From: Streptomyces sp. WAC 04229
Lineage (GTDB): Bacteria; Actinomycetota; Actinomycetes; Streptomycetales; Streptomycetaceae
Length of the DNA: 38,628 nucleotides
NCBI RefSeq assembly: GCF_003947455.1
Contig: NZ_QHJH01000059.1
Location: 1 to 38,628 of the forward strand
Reading direction: 5' to 3'
This document shows positions 32,478 through 38,628 of this stretch, in pieces; the first letter of the stretch is position 1, and each line of letters opens with the position of its first letter. Both the position numbers and the translations under genes were made by a program. A model generated the notes under the pieces. It made no database searches and was not told the origin of the DNA. It was given only the letters and a program-made list of their open reading frames with translations.

Positions 32478-33239
32478 ATGACGGCTCACCCCCTCTTCGA
32501 CATCGGCGGGCGCACGGCCCTGGTGACCGGCTCCAGCCGGGGCATCGGGCTGGCCCTGGCCCGGGGCCTGGCCGAGGCGGGCTGCCGCGTGGTCCTCAAC
32601 GGGCGCGACGGCGAACGCCTCACCGAGGCGGCCGCCGGCCTCCCGGGCGACGTGCACACGGCCGCCTTCGACGTGACCGACGGCCCGTCCGTGGCCGCCG
32701 GGATCGCACAGGTCGAGGAGCGGGTGGGCCAGCTCGACATCCTGGTCAACAACGCGGGCATGCAACTGCGGGCGCCGCTGCTGGAGTTCGCGGACGCCGA
32801 CTGGCACCGCATCCTGGACACCAACCTCACCAGCGCCTTCCTGGTGGGCCGGGAGGCCGCGCGCCGGATGACGGAACGCGGCCACGGCAAGATCGTCAAC
32901 ATCTGCTCGCTGCAGAGCGAGGTGGTCCGCCCGGGCATCGCGCCCTACGCGGCAACCAAGGGCGCGCTGAAGATGCTCACCAAGGGCATGTGCGCCGACT
33001 GGGGCCCGCGCGGGGTCCAGGTCAACGGGCTCGGTCCCGGCTACATCGAGACCGAGCTGACCCGGCCCCTGGTCGAGGACGAGGAGTTCAGCGCCTGGGT
33101 GCGCGGGCGCACGCCCGCCGGGCGCTGGGGCACCACGGAGGATTTGGTGGGCGGGCTGCTGTTCCTCGTCTCGCCCGCCGCGGACTTCGTCGGCGGACAG
33201 GTGCTGTACGTCGACGGCGGCATGACGAGCGTGCTGTGA
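32478..33239 (+). CDS. idnO: SDR-family gluconate 5-dehydrogenase / 5-ketogluconate reductase
   Basis: Short-chain dehydrogenase, 253 aa, interconverting 5-keto-D-gluconate and D-gluconate. The NAD(P) motif is TGSSRGIG (17-24), followed by LVNNAG, the catalytic Ser in NICSLQSE, and the YxxxK pair in PYAATKGALK. Many family members called gluconate 5-dehydrogenase start with LFDIGGRTALVTGSSRGIG, as here. The neighbours (gluconokinase, GntP and a zinc alcohol dehydrogenase of the idonate type) make IdnO/Gno the best assignment. ATG 32478 has GCAGGAG 6 bases upstream. The stop lies 17 bp before the next start. Confidence 0.9.
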   Translation: MTAHPLFDIGGRTALVTGSSRGIGLALARGLAEAGCRVVLNGRDGERLTEAAAGLPGDVHTAAFDVTDGPSVAAGIAQVEERVGQLDILVNNAGMQLRAPLLEFADADWHRILDTNLTSAFLVGREAARRMTERGHGKIVNICSLQSEVVRPGIAPYAATKGALKMLTKGMCADWGPRGVQVNGLGPGYIETELTRPLVEDEEFSAWVRGRTPAGRWGTTEDLVGGLLFLVSPAADFVGGQVLYVDGGMTSVL

Positions 33240-33256
33240 ACGCCGGGGAGGCCGTC

Positions 33257-34297
33257 ATGCGGGGTTGTGTGGTCCACGGCGCCGGTGACCTCCGGGTCGA
33301 GGAGCTGCCGGTCCCCCGTCCCGGTCCGGGCGAGGCACTGGTCGCCGTGGCATACGGCGGCGTGTGCGGCTCCGATCTGCACTACTGGCGGCACGGCGGG
33401 GTCGGCGACTTCCGGCTGCGCGAGCCGATGCTCCTCGGGCACGAGGTGGTCGGCACGGTGGTGGCGTACGGCTCCCCCGGCACGCCGGGCCCCGGGGTCG
33501 GTACGCCTGTCGCCGTGCACCCGGCGACCCCGTGCGGGGTGTGCCCGGAGTGCGTGGACGGGCGGCGCAACGTCTGCCGGGACACCCGCTATCTGGGCAG
33601 CGCGGCCCGCTTTCCGCACGTGCAGGGCGGCTTCGCGTCCCGGATCGCCGTCCCGGCCGCCCAGCTCCGGGCCCTCCCGTCCGGCCTCGACCCCCGGCGC
33701 GCCGCCCTCGCCGAACCCCTCGCCGTCGCCCTGCACGCCGTGGGCCGGGCCGGGGACCTGACCGGCCGGCACGTCCTGGTGACCGGCGCCGGGCCCATCG
33801 GCTGCCTGGTGGTCGCGGCGGCCAGGGCGGCGGGCGCGGCCCGCGTGACGGTGTCGGACCTGCTGCCGGCGGCCCTGGAGTACGCGCGGGCCGCGGGCGC
33901 CGACGTGCTGGTACGGGCCGACGACCCGGACCACGCCGGGTGGCCGGCCGAGGTGGACGCGGCGATCGAGGCGTCCGGAGCGGCCGCGGGCCTGGACGCC
34001 TGTCTGCGGCTGGTCCGGCGCGGCGGGGTGGTGGTCCAGCTCGGCATGCTGCCGCCGGGCCGGAGCCTCTTCGCGGGCAACCTGGTGGTGAGCCGGGAGA
34101 TCGAGCTGCGCGGGGCCTTCCGCTTCGACGGTGAGTTCGACGCGGCGCTGGACCTGCTCGCCGCCGAGCCCGCGTTCGACGCGCTGGTCGGCGCGGTGGT
34201 CCCGGTGCGCGACGCGGAGTCGGCGTTCGAACTGGCCGCGGACCGGAGCCGGTCCTGCAAGGTGCTCCTCGACTTCGGGGCGGACCCGGCGCTCTGA
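33257..34297 (+). CDS. idnD: Zinc-dependent dehydrogenase, L-idonate 5-dehydrogenase type
   Basis: Medium-chain zinc dehydrogenase, 346 aa, predicted to oxidise L-idonate to 5-ketogluconate. Catalytic zinc ligands are C37 (GGVCGSDLHYW) and H62-E63 (GHEVVG); structural zinc ligands are C93, C96, C99 and C107 (CGVCPECVDGRRNVC). The Rossmann motif is VTGAGPIGCLVVAAA. The DLHYWRHGGVGDF segment is typical of idonate/sorbitol-type members. ATG 33257 has GGGGAGG 5 bases upstream; an alternative GTG at 33236 overlaps the idnO stop. It closes the gntK-gntP-idnO-idnD operon, converging on the permease gene. Confidence 0.9.
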   Translation: MRGCVVHGAGDLRVEELPVPRPGPGEALVAVAYGGVCGSDLHYWRHGGVGDFRLREPMLLGHEVVGTVVAYGSPGTPGPGVGTPVAVHPATPCGVCPECVDGRRNVCRDTRYLGSAARFPHVQGGFASRIAVPAAQLRALPSGLDPRRAALAEPLAVALHAVGRAGDLTGRHVLVTGAGPIGCLVVAAARAAGAARVTVSDLLPAALEYARAAGADVLVRADDPDHAGWPAEVDAAIEASGAAAGLDACLRLVRRGGVVVQLGMLPPGRSLFAGNLVVSREIELRGAFRFDGEFDAALDLLAAEPAFDALVGAVVPVRDAESAFELAADRSRSCKVLLDFGADPAL

Positions 34298-34336
34298 GGC
34301 CCCGGGATCCGCCCGTCTCCTACGCCCTCGCCCGGG

Positions 34337-35875
34337 TCAGGAGGACGCCGCCTTGTCCAGCTGGAACGCCTCGTTTCCCTGCCCGATGCGGGCGTGCCGC
34401 TCGGGCGCCCGCGAGCGCAGCAGCAGTCCCTGCACCACTCCGGCGACGGCCGCGAGGCCGATGATGCCGGGCAGCACCCAGCTCAGGGCGGAGTCGGGAC
34501 CGGCGCCGACCAGGACGTCGAAGTCCTTGACCGTGTACCCGGCGATCACCAGCAGGGCGACGCCCGCGACGGCGGAGGTGGCCAGCCGCACGCCCTGGGC
34601 GCCGGCGGCTCCGCGGCGTACGAAGAAGGCGACCACGGAGAACGAGGCGGTGGCCATCAGCAGGATCACGCCGAGGGCGCCGATGTTGCCGCCCCAGGTG
34701 AACAGGTGCAGCACGGGCTGGGTGGGGTCGCCGTTCGGCTTGTCGTCGGCGAGGGCGAACCCGGCCACGACGACCAGGGACACGGCGGTCTGGAGCAGCG
34801 AGCCGGTGCCCGGGGCGCCGCTGGAGCCGCTGGTCCGCCCGAAGGCGGCGGGCAGCAGTCCCTCGCGGCCCATGGCGAAGGCGTACCGGGCGACGACGTT
34901 GTGGAAGCTGAGCAGGGCGGCGAACATGCCGGTCACGAAGAGCACGTGCAGCACGTCGGTGAAGGTGGAGCCGAGCCGCGACTCGGTCAGGAAGAAGAGC
35001 AGTCCGGCGCTCTGCTCCTGGGCGGTACCGACGATCCTGTCCGGCCCGGTGGCGACGGTCAGCGCCCAGCTGCTGAGCGCGAAGAAGACGGCGACCCCGC
35101 CGACCGCCAGGAACATGACACGCGGGACCAGCACGTGCGGCCGGCTGGTCTCCTCGGCGTACACCGGCGCCTGCTCGAAGCCGAGGAAGGCGGCGATGCA
35201 GAAGCACAGGGCGGTGCCGACCCCGGCGCCGGTCAGGGTGTCCGGGTTGAAGGCGTGCAGCGAGAGCCCCTGCGGTCCCGGGTCGGCGACGGCGGCGATG
35301 TCGAAGACGACCACCAGGACCACTTCGATGAGCAGCAGGACGCCCAGGACGCGCGCGTTGACGTCGATCTTCAGCCAGCCCAGCGTGCCGACCGCGAGCA
35401 CGGCCAGCAGCGCCGGGATCCACCAGGCGACGTCCAGGTCGGCGTAGGTGGCCAGGAGCCCGGAGACCTCGAAGCCGAAGATGCCGTAGATGCCGACCTG
35501 GAGCGCGTTGTAGGCGACCAGCGCGACCAGGGCGGCACCCGCGCCGGCGGTGCCGCCGAGGCCGCGGGAGATGTACGCGTAGAAGGCGCCCGCGTTGTGG
35601 ACGTGCCGGCTCATCTCGGCGTACCCGACGCTGAAGAGGATCAGCACCACGCCGAGCAGCACGAAGAGCAGCGGCTGTCCCACGATGCCCATCACGGCGA
35701 AGGTGGTGGGCATGACGCCCGCGACCACCATGAGCGGGGCCGTGGCGGCGAGCACGGACAGCAGCAGCCCGCCCGTGCCCAGCCGGTCGGCGCGCAGCGC
35801 GCGCTCCTCGCCCTTGAAGGTGCTGATGGCGCCACCGTTCGCGGTCTGGGTCGTGCTCGAACTGCCCGTGGTCAT
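34337..35875 (-). CDS. APC-superfamily amino acid/polyamine permease
   Basis: Membrane transporter of 512 aa with about 12 hydrophobic helices after a ~35-residue hydrophilic N-terminus. APC features: an unwound first helix region (LLLSVLAATAPLMVVAGVMPTTF), VGYAEMSRHVHNAGAFYAYISRGLGG (the helix 3 signature) and GFEQAPVYAEETSRPHVLVPRVMF (the conserved Glu-rich loop). The substrate, an amino acid or amine, is not determinable. ATG 35875 follows AGAAGGAC by about 8 bases. It lies 33 bp after the unknown helical-protein gene on the same strand, so the two are probably co-transcribed. Confidence 0.95.
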   Translation of the reverse strand: MTTGSSSTTQTANGGAISTFKGEERALRADRLGTGGLLLSVLAATAPLMVVAGVMPTTFAVMGIVGQPLLFVLLGVVLILFSVGYAEMSRHVHNAGAFYAYISRGLGGTAGAGAALVALVAYNALQVGIYGIFGFEVSGLLATYADLDVAWWIPALLAVLAVGTLGWLKIDVNARVLGVLLLIEVVLVVVFDIAAVADPGPQGLSLHAFNPDTLTGAGVGTALCFCIAAFLGFEQAPVYAEETSRPHVLVPRVMFLAVGGVAVFFALSSWALTVATGPDRIVGTAQEQSAGLLFFLTESRLGSTFTDVLHVLFVTGMFAALLSFHNVVARYAFAMGREGLLPAAFGRTSGSSGAPGTGSLLQTAVSLVVVAGFALADDKPNGDPTQPVLHLFTWGGNIGALGVILLMATASFSVVAFFVRRGAAGAQGVRLATSAVAGVALLVIAGYTVKDFDVLVGAGPDSALSWVLPGIIGLAAVAGVVQGLLLRSRAPERHARIGQGNEAFQLDKAASS

Positions 35876-35908
35876 CGGGGGACGTCCTTCTCTCGTCTGC
35901 GGGGGTGG

Positions 35909-36922
35909 TCAGGCCGTACCGAGCGCGCTCGCGCGGGCCGCGCGGAAGGCGGGTAACGGGTCGCGGTCGGGATACGACCAGGGGGCGGGCGTGACGTGCT
36001 CGCCGATGCGGTGGAAGAGGGCGGCGGCCTCGGCGCCCCGGCCCTCGCAGTACTTCGCGTGGGCGAGGAAGTTGAGGTCGATCAGCCGGCGCGGATGGCC
36101 GTCCTGCTCCCACTCGAGCCACCAGTCGAAGGCCGCCTTCATCACCAGGCGGGCGCGGCGCCCCGCCCAGTGGCCGGCCGCGTGCGGTTCGCGGGGCTCG
36201 TGCCCGGCGGCGGCGAGCACGCGGTAGCGCTCGGCGTGCGCGACGACCGGGAGGATGGCCAGCGGGGAGTCGGCGGGGGCCTGCTCGGCGGCCCAGTTGG
36301 CGAAGTCGTACACCTCGTGCAGCGGGTCGAGGCCGCCGTCGCCGCCGCGCTCGGCGAGCCGGGCGACCATCAGGTGGTGGGCGTGGTGGTGGTCGGCGTA
36401 CCGCACGCGGACCTCGTCGAAGACCCGGACGACGTCCTCCTCGGCGCCCAGCGAGCGCTCCAGCATGAGGAGCCCGAGCCAGGGCGTGGGGTCGCCCGGC
36501 ACCAGCGCGGCGGCGTCCCGGCAGGCTTCCCGGGCCCGGGAAGCCTTCTCCTCGCCCCGCAGGGCGCGATGGACCAGGGCGAGGGCGAGCAGCACCGACG
36601 CGTCGGCGGAGTCGGGTTCGGCGAGCAGCCACTCGCGGGCCCAGGGGGCGCAGTAGGGCTCCTTGGCCAGGACGGCCACCCGATGTCCCCGGCGGTCCCA
36701 GTCGTCACCCGTGTGGACCAGCAGGGACCGGACGGACTGCCAGCGCCCCTGGGCCAACGCGGCGCGGGCGGCTACGAGTTCGGCGTCGTCGAGGGCCTCG
36801 TCGAACGTCTGGGCCGCGCGTCTGCGGCCGCGGCCGAGGGGAGGCGGGGGTGGGGACACCGCGGGAAACTTCCTCACGCGACGCGGGGGGTCGTCGTAGC
36901 CGGACTGCCATGAACCGATCAC
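35909..36922 (-). CDS. Hypothetical helical (TPR-like) protein
   Basis: I do not recognise a named family. The 337-aa protein is almost all helical and repeats short A/L-rich hairpins like tetratricopeptide repeats: DDAELVAARAALAQGRWQSV, ADASVLLALALVHRALRG, PTPWLGLLMLERSLGAEEDV, ending in LIDLNFLAHAKYCEGRGAEAAALFHRIG. A conserved-looking WWLEWEQDGHP precedes the last part. There is no signal peptide. GTG 36922 (VIGSWQSGYDD) is chosen because a TTGACG...TTTGCT promoter places transcription at that codon; a TTG at 36943 would overlap the promoter. It probably forms an operon with the APC permease downstream, so a partner or regulator role for the transporter is possible but unproven. Confidence 0.8.
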   Translation of the reverse strand: MIGSWQSGYDDPPRRVRKFPAVSPPPPPLGRGRRRAAQTFDEALDDAELVAARAALAQGRWQSVRSLLVHTGDDWDRRGHRVAVLAKEPYCAPWAREWLLAEPDSADASVLLALALVHRALRGEEKASRAREACRDAAALVPGDPTPWLGLLMLERSLGAEEDVVRVFDEVRVRYADHHHAHHLMVARLAERGGDGGLDPLHEVYDFANWAAEQAPADSPLAILPVVAHAERYRVLAAAGHEPREPHAAGHWAGRRARLVMKAAFDWWLEWEQDGHPRRLIDLNFLAHAKYCEGRGAEAAALFHRIGEHVTPAPWSYPDRDPLPAFRAARASALGTA

Positions 36923-36926
36923 GCAC

Positions 36927-36957
36927 AGCAAACCGGCCGCCAAGGCTTGACGTCAAG
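36927..36957 (-). promoter_or_regulatory. Promoter with palindromic -35 for the helical protein/APC permease pair
   Basis: On the minus strand, TTGACG (36956-36951) and TTTGCT (36932-36927) are 18 bp apart. The -35 lies inside the perfect palindrome CTTGACGTCAAG (36946-36957), a candidate operator. Confidence 0.5.
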
Positions 36958-37061
36958 AGGATTCCGTTCGTTACACGCGTCAACTCAGGTGCGGGCAGGG
37001 CAACTTGACCGGACCGCACCCCGAATGCCGCGCTCGCCCGGCGACCGGCCGCCGCCGACAC

Positions 37062-37067
37062 TAGAGT
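37062..37067 (+). promoter_or_regulatory. -10 element (TAGAGT) upstream of the DMT-like gene
   Basis: TAGAGT is a good Streptomyces -10; a start near 37074 gives a ~40-nt leader with GAGG before GTG 37114. The -35 is unclear. Confidence 0.4.
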
Positions 37068-37113
37068 CGGCGTCGACGCACCCGTGACCCGACTGACGAT
37101 CGAGGTACGCAGC

Positions 37114-38007
37114 GTGTCGGTTCTGGTTCTGGTTCTCGCCGTGAGCGCCGCGTGCTGCCTGGGCTTCGGTTTCGTCCTCCAGCAGAACGCCGCGCAGCGC
37201 GCTCCACTGGGCGACTTCCTCTCGCCCCGCCTGCTGCTCGACCTGGTCCGGGTACCTCGCTGGCTGGCGGGCATGGGGCTGATGGCGGCCGGCATGGTGC
37301 TGGGCGCGATCGCGCTGGGCGGCGGCGAACTCACCCTCGTCGAGCCCCTCCTGGCGACCAACCTCCTCTTCGCCCTCGCGCTGTCCCGCCTCCAGACCCG
37401 GCAGCCGCTGGGCCCGCAGGGCTGGGCCGGCCTGGCGCTGCTCGCGGGCGGGGTGACGGCGTTCATCCTGGCGGGCGAGGTGCGCGGCGGCAGCGCGGTG
37501 AGCGACCCGTTGCGGCACTGGCTGATCATCGGCGTGATGCTGGGCGCGGCCCTCGTGCTCACGGCGTGCGCCGGACGCTTCCGGCTGACCTGGGGCCCGA
37601 CCCTGCTGGCCCTGGCCGCCGGGCTGCTCTACGGGGTGCAGGACGCGCTGACGCGGGTCAGCGGACGCCGCTTCTCCGCGGGCGGCCTCGCGGAACTGCT
37701 GACGGGCTGGCAGCCGTACGTGGTCGTAATCCTCGGCGTCACCGGCCTGGTCCTGGTCCAGAGCGCCTTCGAGACGGCGCCGCTGCGCAGGTCACTGCCC
37801 GCGCTGACGGCCGCCCAGCCGCTCGCGGGCATCGCCTGCGGGGTCGGTTTCCTCGGCGACCGCCTGCGCACCGACACCGCGGCGCTGGCCTGGGAGGCGG
37901 GCGGGCTCACGGCCGTGGTGGCCGGCATCGTGCTGCTGGGCATGCATCCGGCGATGCCGCAGGGCACGGGCGAGAGCGGGCGCGAACGGGCCCTGCAGCG
38001 GCGCTGA
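37114..38007 (+). CDS. DMT-family-like integral membrane protein
   Basis: Membrane protein of 297 aa with about 9-10 hydrophobic helices and an EamA/DMT-like two-half layout. Features: an N-terminal helix SVLVLVLAVSAACCLGFGFVLQQNAAQ, LTLVEPLLATNLLFALALSRL at the end of the first half, LLALAAGLLYGVQDALTR starting the second half, and LTAAQPLAGIACGVGFLGDRL. The basic tail (GRERALQRR) is cytosolic. GTG 37114 has GAGG 8 bases upstream; GTG 37084 is an in-frame alternative that would extend the N-terminus by 10 residues. The transported substrate is unknown. It lies 24 bp before the NUDIX gene on the same strand. Confidence 0.88.
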   Translation: MSVLVLVLAVSAACCLGFGFVLQQNAAQRAPLGDFLSPRLLLDLVRVPRWLAGMGLMAAGMVLGAIALGGGELTLVEPLLATNLLFALALSRLQTRQPLGPQGWAGLALLAGGVTAFILAGEVRGGSAVSDPLRHWLIIGVMLGAALVLTACAGRFRLTWGPTLLALAAGLLYGVQDALTRVSGRRFSAGGLAELLTGWQPYVVVILGVTGLVLVQSAFETAPLRRSLPALTAAQPLAGIACGVGFLGDRLRTDTAALAWEAGGLTAVVAGIVLLGMHPAMPQGTGESGRERALQRR

Positions 38008-38031
38008 CCCGCCGCTGCTTGGATGGTCGGC

Positions 38032-38583
38032 ATGAGCGCTGCTGACGAGATCCTCGACATCGTCGACGAGCACGACCACGTCGTCGGACAGGCCCGGCGG
38101 GGCGACGCGTACGCACGTGGACTGCGCCATCGCTGCGTGTTCGTGTGGGCCCGGGACGCGGAGGGCCGGGTCTTCGTGCACCGCCGCACGGCGACGAAGC
38201 TGGTGTTCCCCTCCCAGTACGACATGTTCGTCGGCGGGGTGGTGGGCGCGGGCGAGTCCTACGACGACGCGGCGCTGCGGGAGGCGGAGGAGGAACTGGG
38301 GGTCACCGGGCTGCCGCGCCCTCGGTTCCTCTTCAAGTTCCTGTACGACGACGGCGCCGGGCGGGCCTGGTGGTCGGCGGTGTACGAGGTGCGCTGCGAG
38401 GGCCCGGTCTCTCCCCAGGTGGAGGAGGTGGCCTGGCACGGGTTCCTGCCGGAAGCGGAGCTGGAACGGCGGCTCGGGGAGTGGGAGTGGGTGCCGGACG
38501 GTCTGTCGGCGTACACGCGGCTGCGGGCCTGGCGGGGGGGACGCGGCAGGGGGCGGGGGGCGGGGGCGGGCGGGGGGGGGTGA
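38032..38583 (+). CDS. NUDIX hydrolase
   Basis: NUDIX pyrophosphohydrolase, 183 aa, with an intact catalytic box from G69 to V91: G69, E75, R83-E84, E87-E88 and G90 in GGVVGAGESYDDAALREAEEELGV. The N-terminus (EILDIVDEHDHVVGQARR ... RHRCVFVWARDAEGRVFVHRR) resembles the YfcD/IDI-like subgroup. The substrate is unknown. ATG 38032 matches the family start (MSAADEILDIVDE). The last ~17 residues are a GRGRGRGAGAGGGG tail read from a run of G-rich DNA at the window end; this tail is unlike the rest of the protein and may be an artefact, so the true C-terminus is uncertain. Confidence 0.85.
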   Translation: MSAADEILDIVDEHDHVVGQARRGDAYARGLRHRCVFVWARDAEGRVFVHRRTATKLVFPSQYDMFVGGVVGAGESYDDAALREAEEELGVTGLPRPRFLFKFLYDDGAGRAWWSAVYEVRCEGPVSPQVEEVAWHGFLPEAELERRLGEWEWVPDGLSAYTRLRAWRGGRGRGRGAGAGGGG

Positions 38584-38628
38584 GGCGGGGGCGGGGCCGG
38601 CGGCCCCGGGGGGCCCCCCGGGGGGGGG
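38530..38628. other. G/C homopolymer-rich window end, suspected sequence artefact
   Basis: The last ~100 bases are almost only G and C with G runs of 5-10 and blocks such as CCCCGGGGGG. This is far more extreme than any other non-coding stretch here. It looks like unreliable contig-end sequence rather than a biological element. Confidence 0.6.

Overview
The window is a GC-rich chromosomal segment from a Streptomyces species. The evidence is the very high G+C, GTG starts, Shine-Dalgarno (SD) sites of the GGAGG type, mycothiol ligase, chaplins and the glycerol regulon. From memory, the gene order matches the S. coelicolor SCO1651-SCO1680s core region (metH, gylR-glpFKD, parJ, mshC, chpC, chpH, gluconate genes). 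It is ordinary core chromosome: I see no insertion sequence, prophage, integrase, CRISPR array or biosynthetic gene cluster. About 33 protein genes and one tRNA are supported. The left edge cuts a minus-strand gene, and the last ~100 bases are suspiciously homopolymeric.

Layout. 1-4.9 kb: N-terminus of a proline-rich protein, a stand-alone RecB-family nuclease with a probable Fe-S cluster, an orphan LuxR-type response regulator, a solitary peptide-binding lipoprotein and a HAD phosphatase. 5-8.5 kb: metH (cobalamin-dependent methionine synthase). 8.7-14 kb: the glycerol regulon, with gylR followed by glpF-glpK-glpD. A 17-bp palindrome lies before gylR and recurs (15/17) at the glpF promoter, so it is the likely GylR operator. 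14-18.7 kb: parJ (PAC2 family), then convergent mshC and three actinobacterial genes of unknown role: a protein with a type II PI4-kinase-like catalytic core, a DUF3090 protein with a zinc-binding tail, and a histidine-phosphatase-fold protein.

18.7-26.2 kb: a CorA transporter, a ferritin-like protein, an F420-type oxidoreductase, an aldo/keto reductase and, overlapping it by 4 bp, a RecD2-like protein whose Walker A and B motifs are destroyed (a probable pseudo-helicase). A divergent pair of small conserved genes with leaderless-type promoters follows. 26.2-28.9 kb: the chaplins chpC (long, sortase-anchored) and chpH (short, secreted), then an M20 peptidase. 29.1 kb: tRNA-Leu(GAG) with an intrinsic terminator, then a SEC-C/YchJ protein.

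29.6-34.3 kb: a gluconate/idonate module, with gntR divergent from gntK-gntP-idnO-idnD. L-idonate would be oxidised to 5-ketogluconate, reduced to gluconate and phosphorylated to 6-phosphogluconate. Two inverted repeats in the gntR-gntK gap are operator candidates. 34.3-38.6 kb: an APC-family permease with an unknown helical protein upstream, a DMT-like membrane protein and a NUDIX hydrolase.

The best leads for undescribed biology are the RecD2-like pseudo-helicase and the kinase-like/DUF3090/phosphatase trio beside mycothiol synthesis. Less strong leads are the GylR and GntR operator architectures, the stand-alone Fe-S nuclease and the chpH sigma-BldN-type promoter with its leader palindrome.
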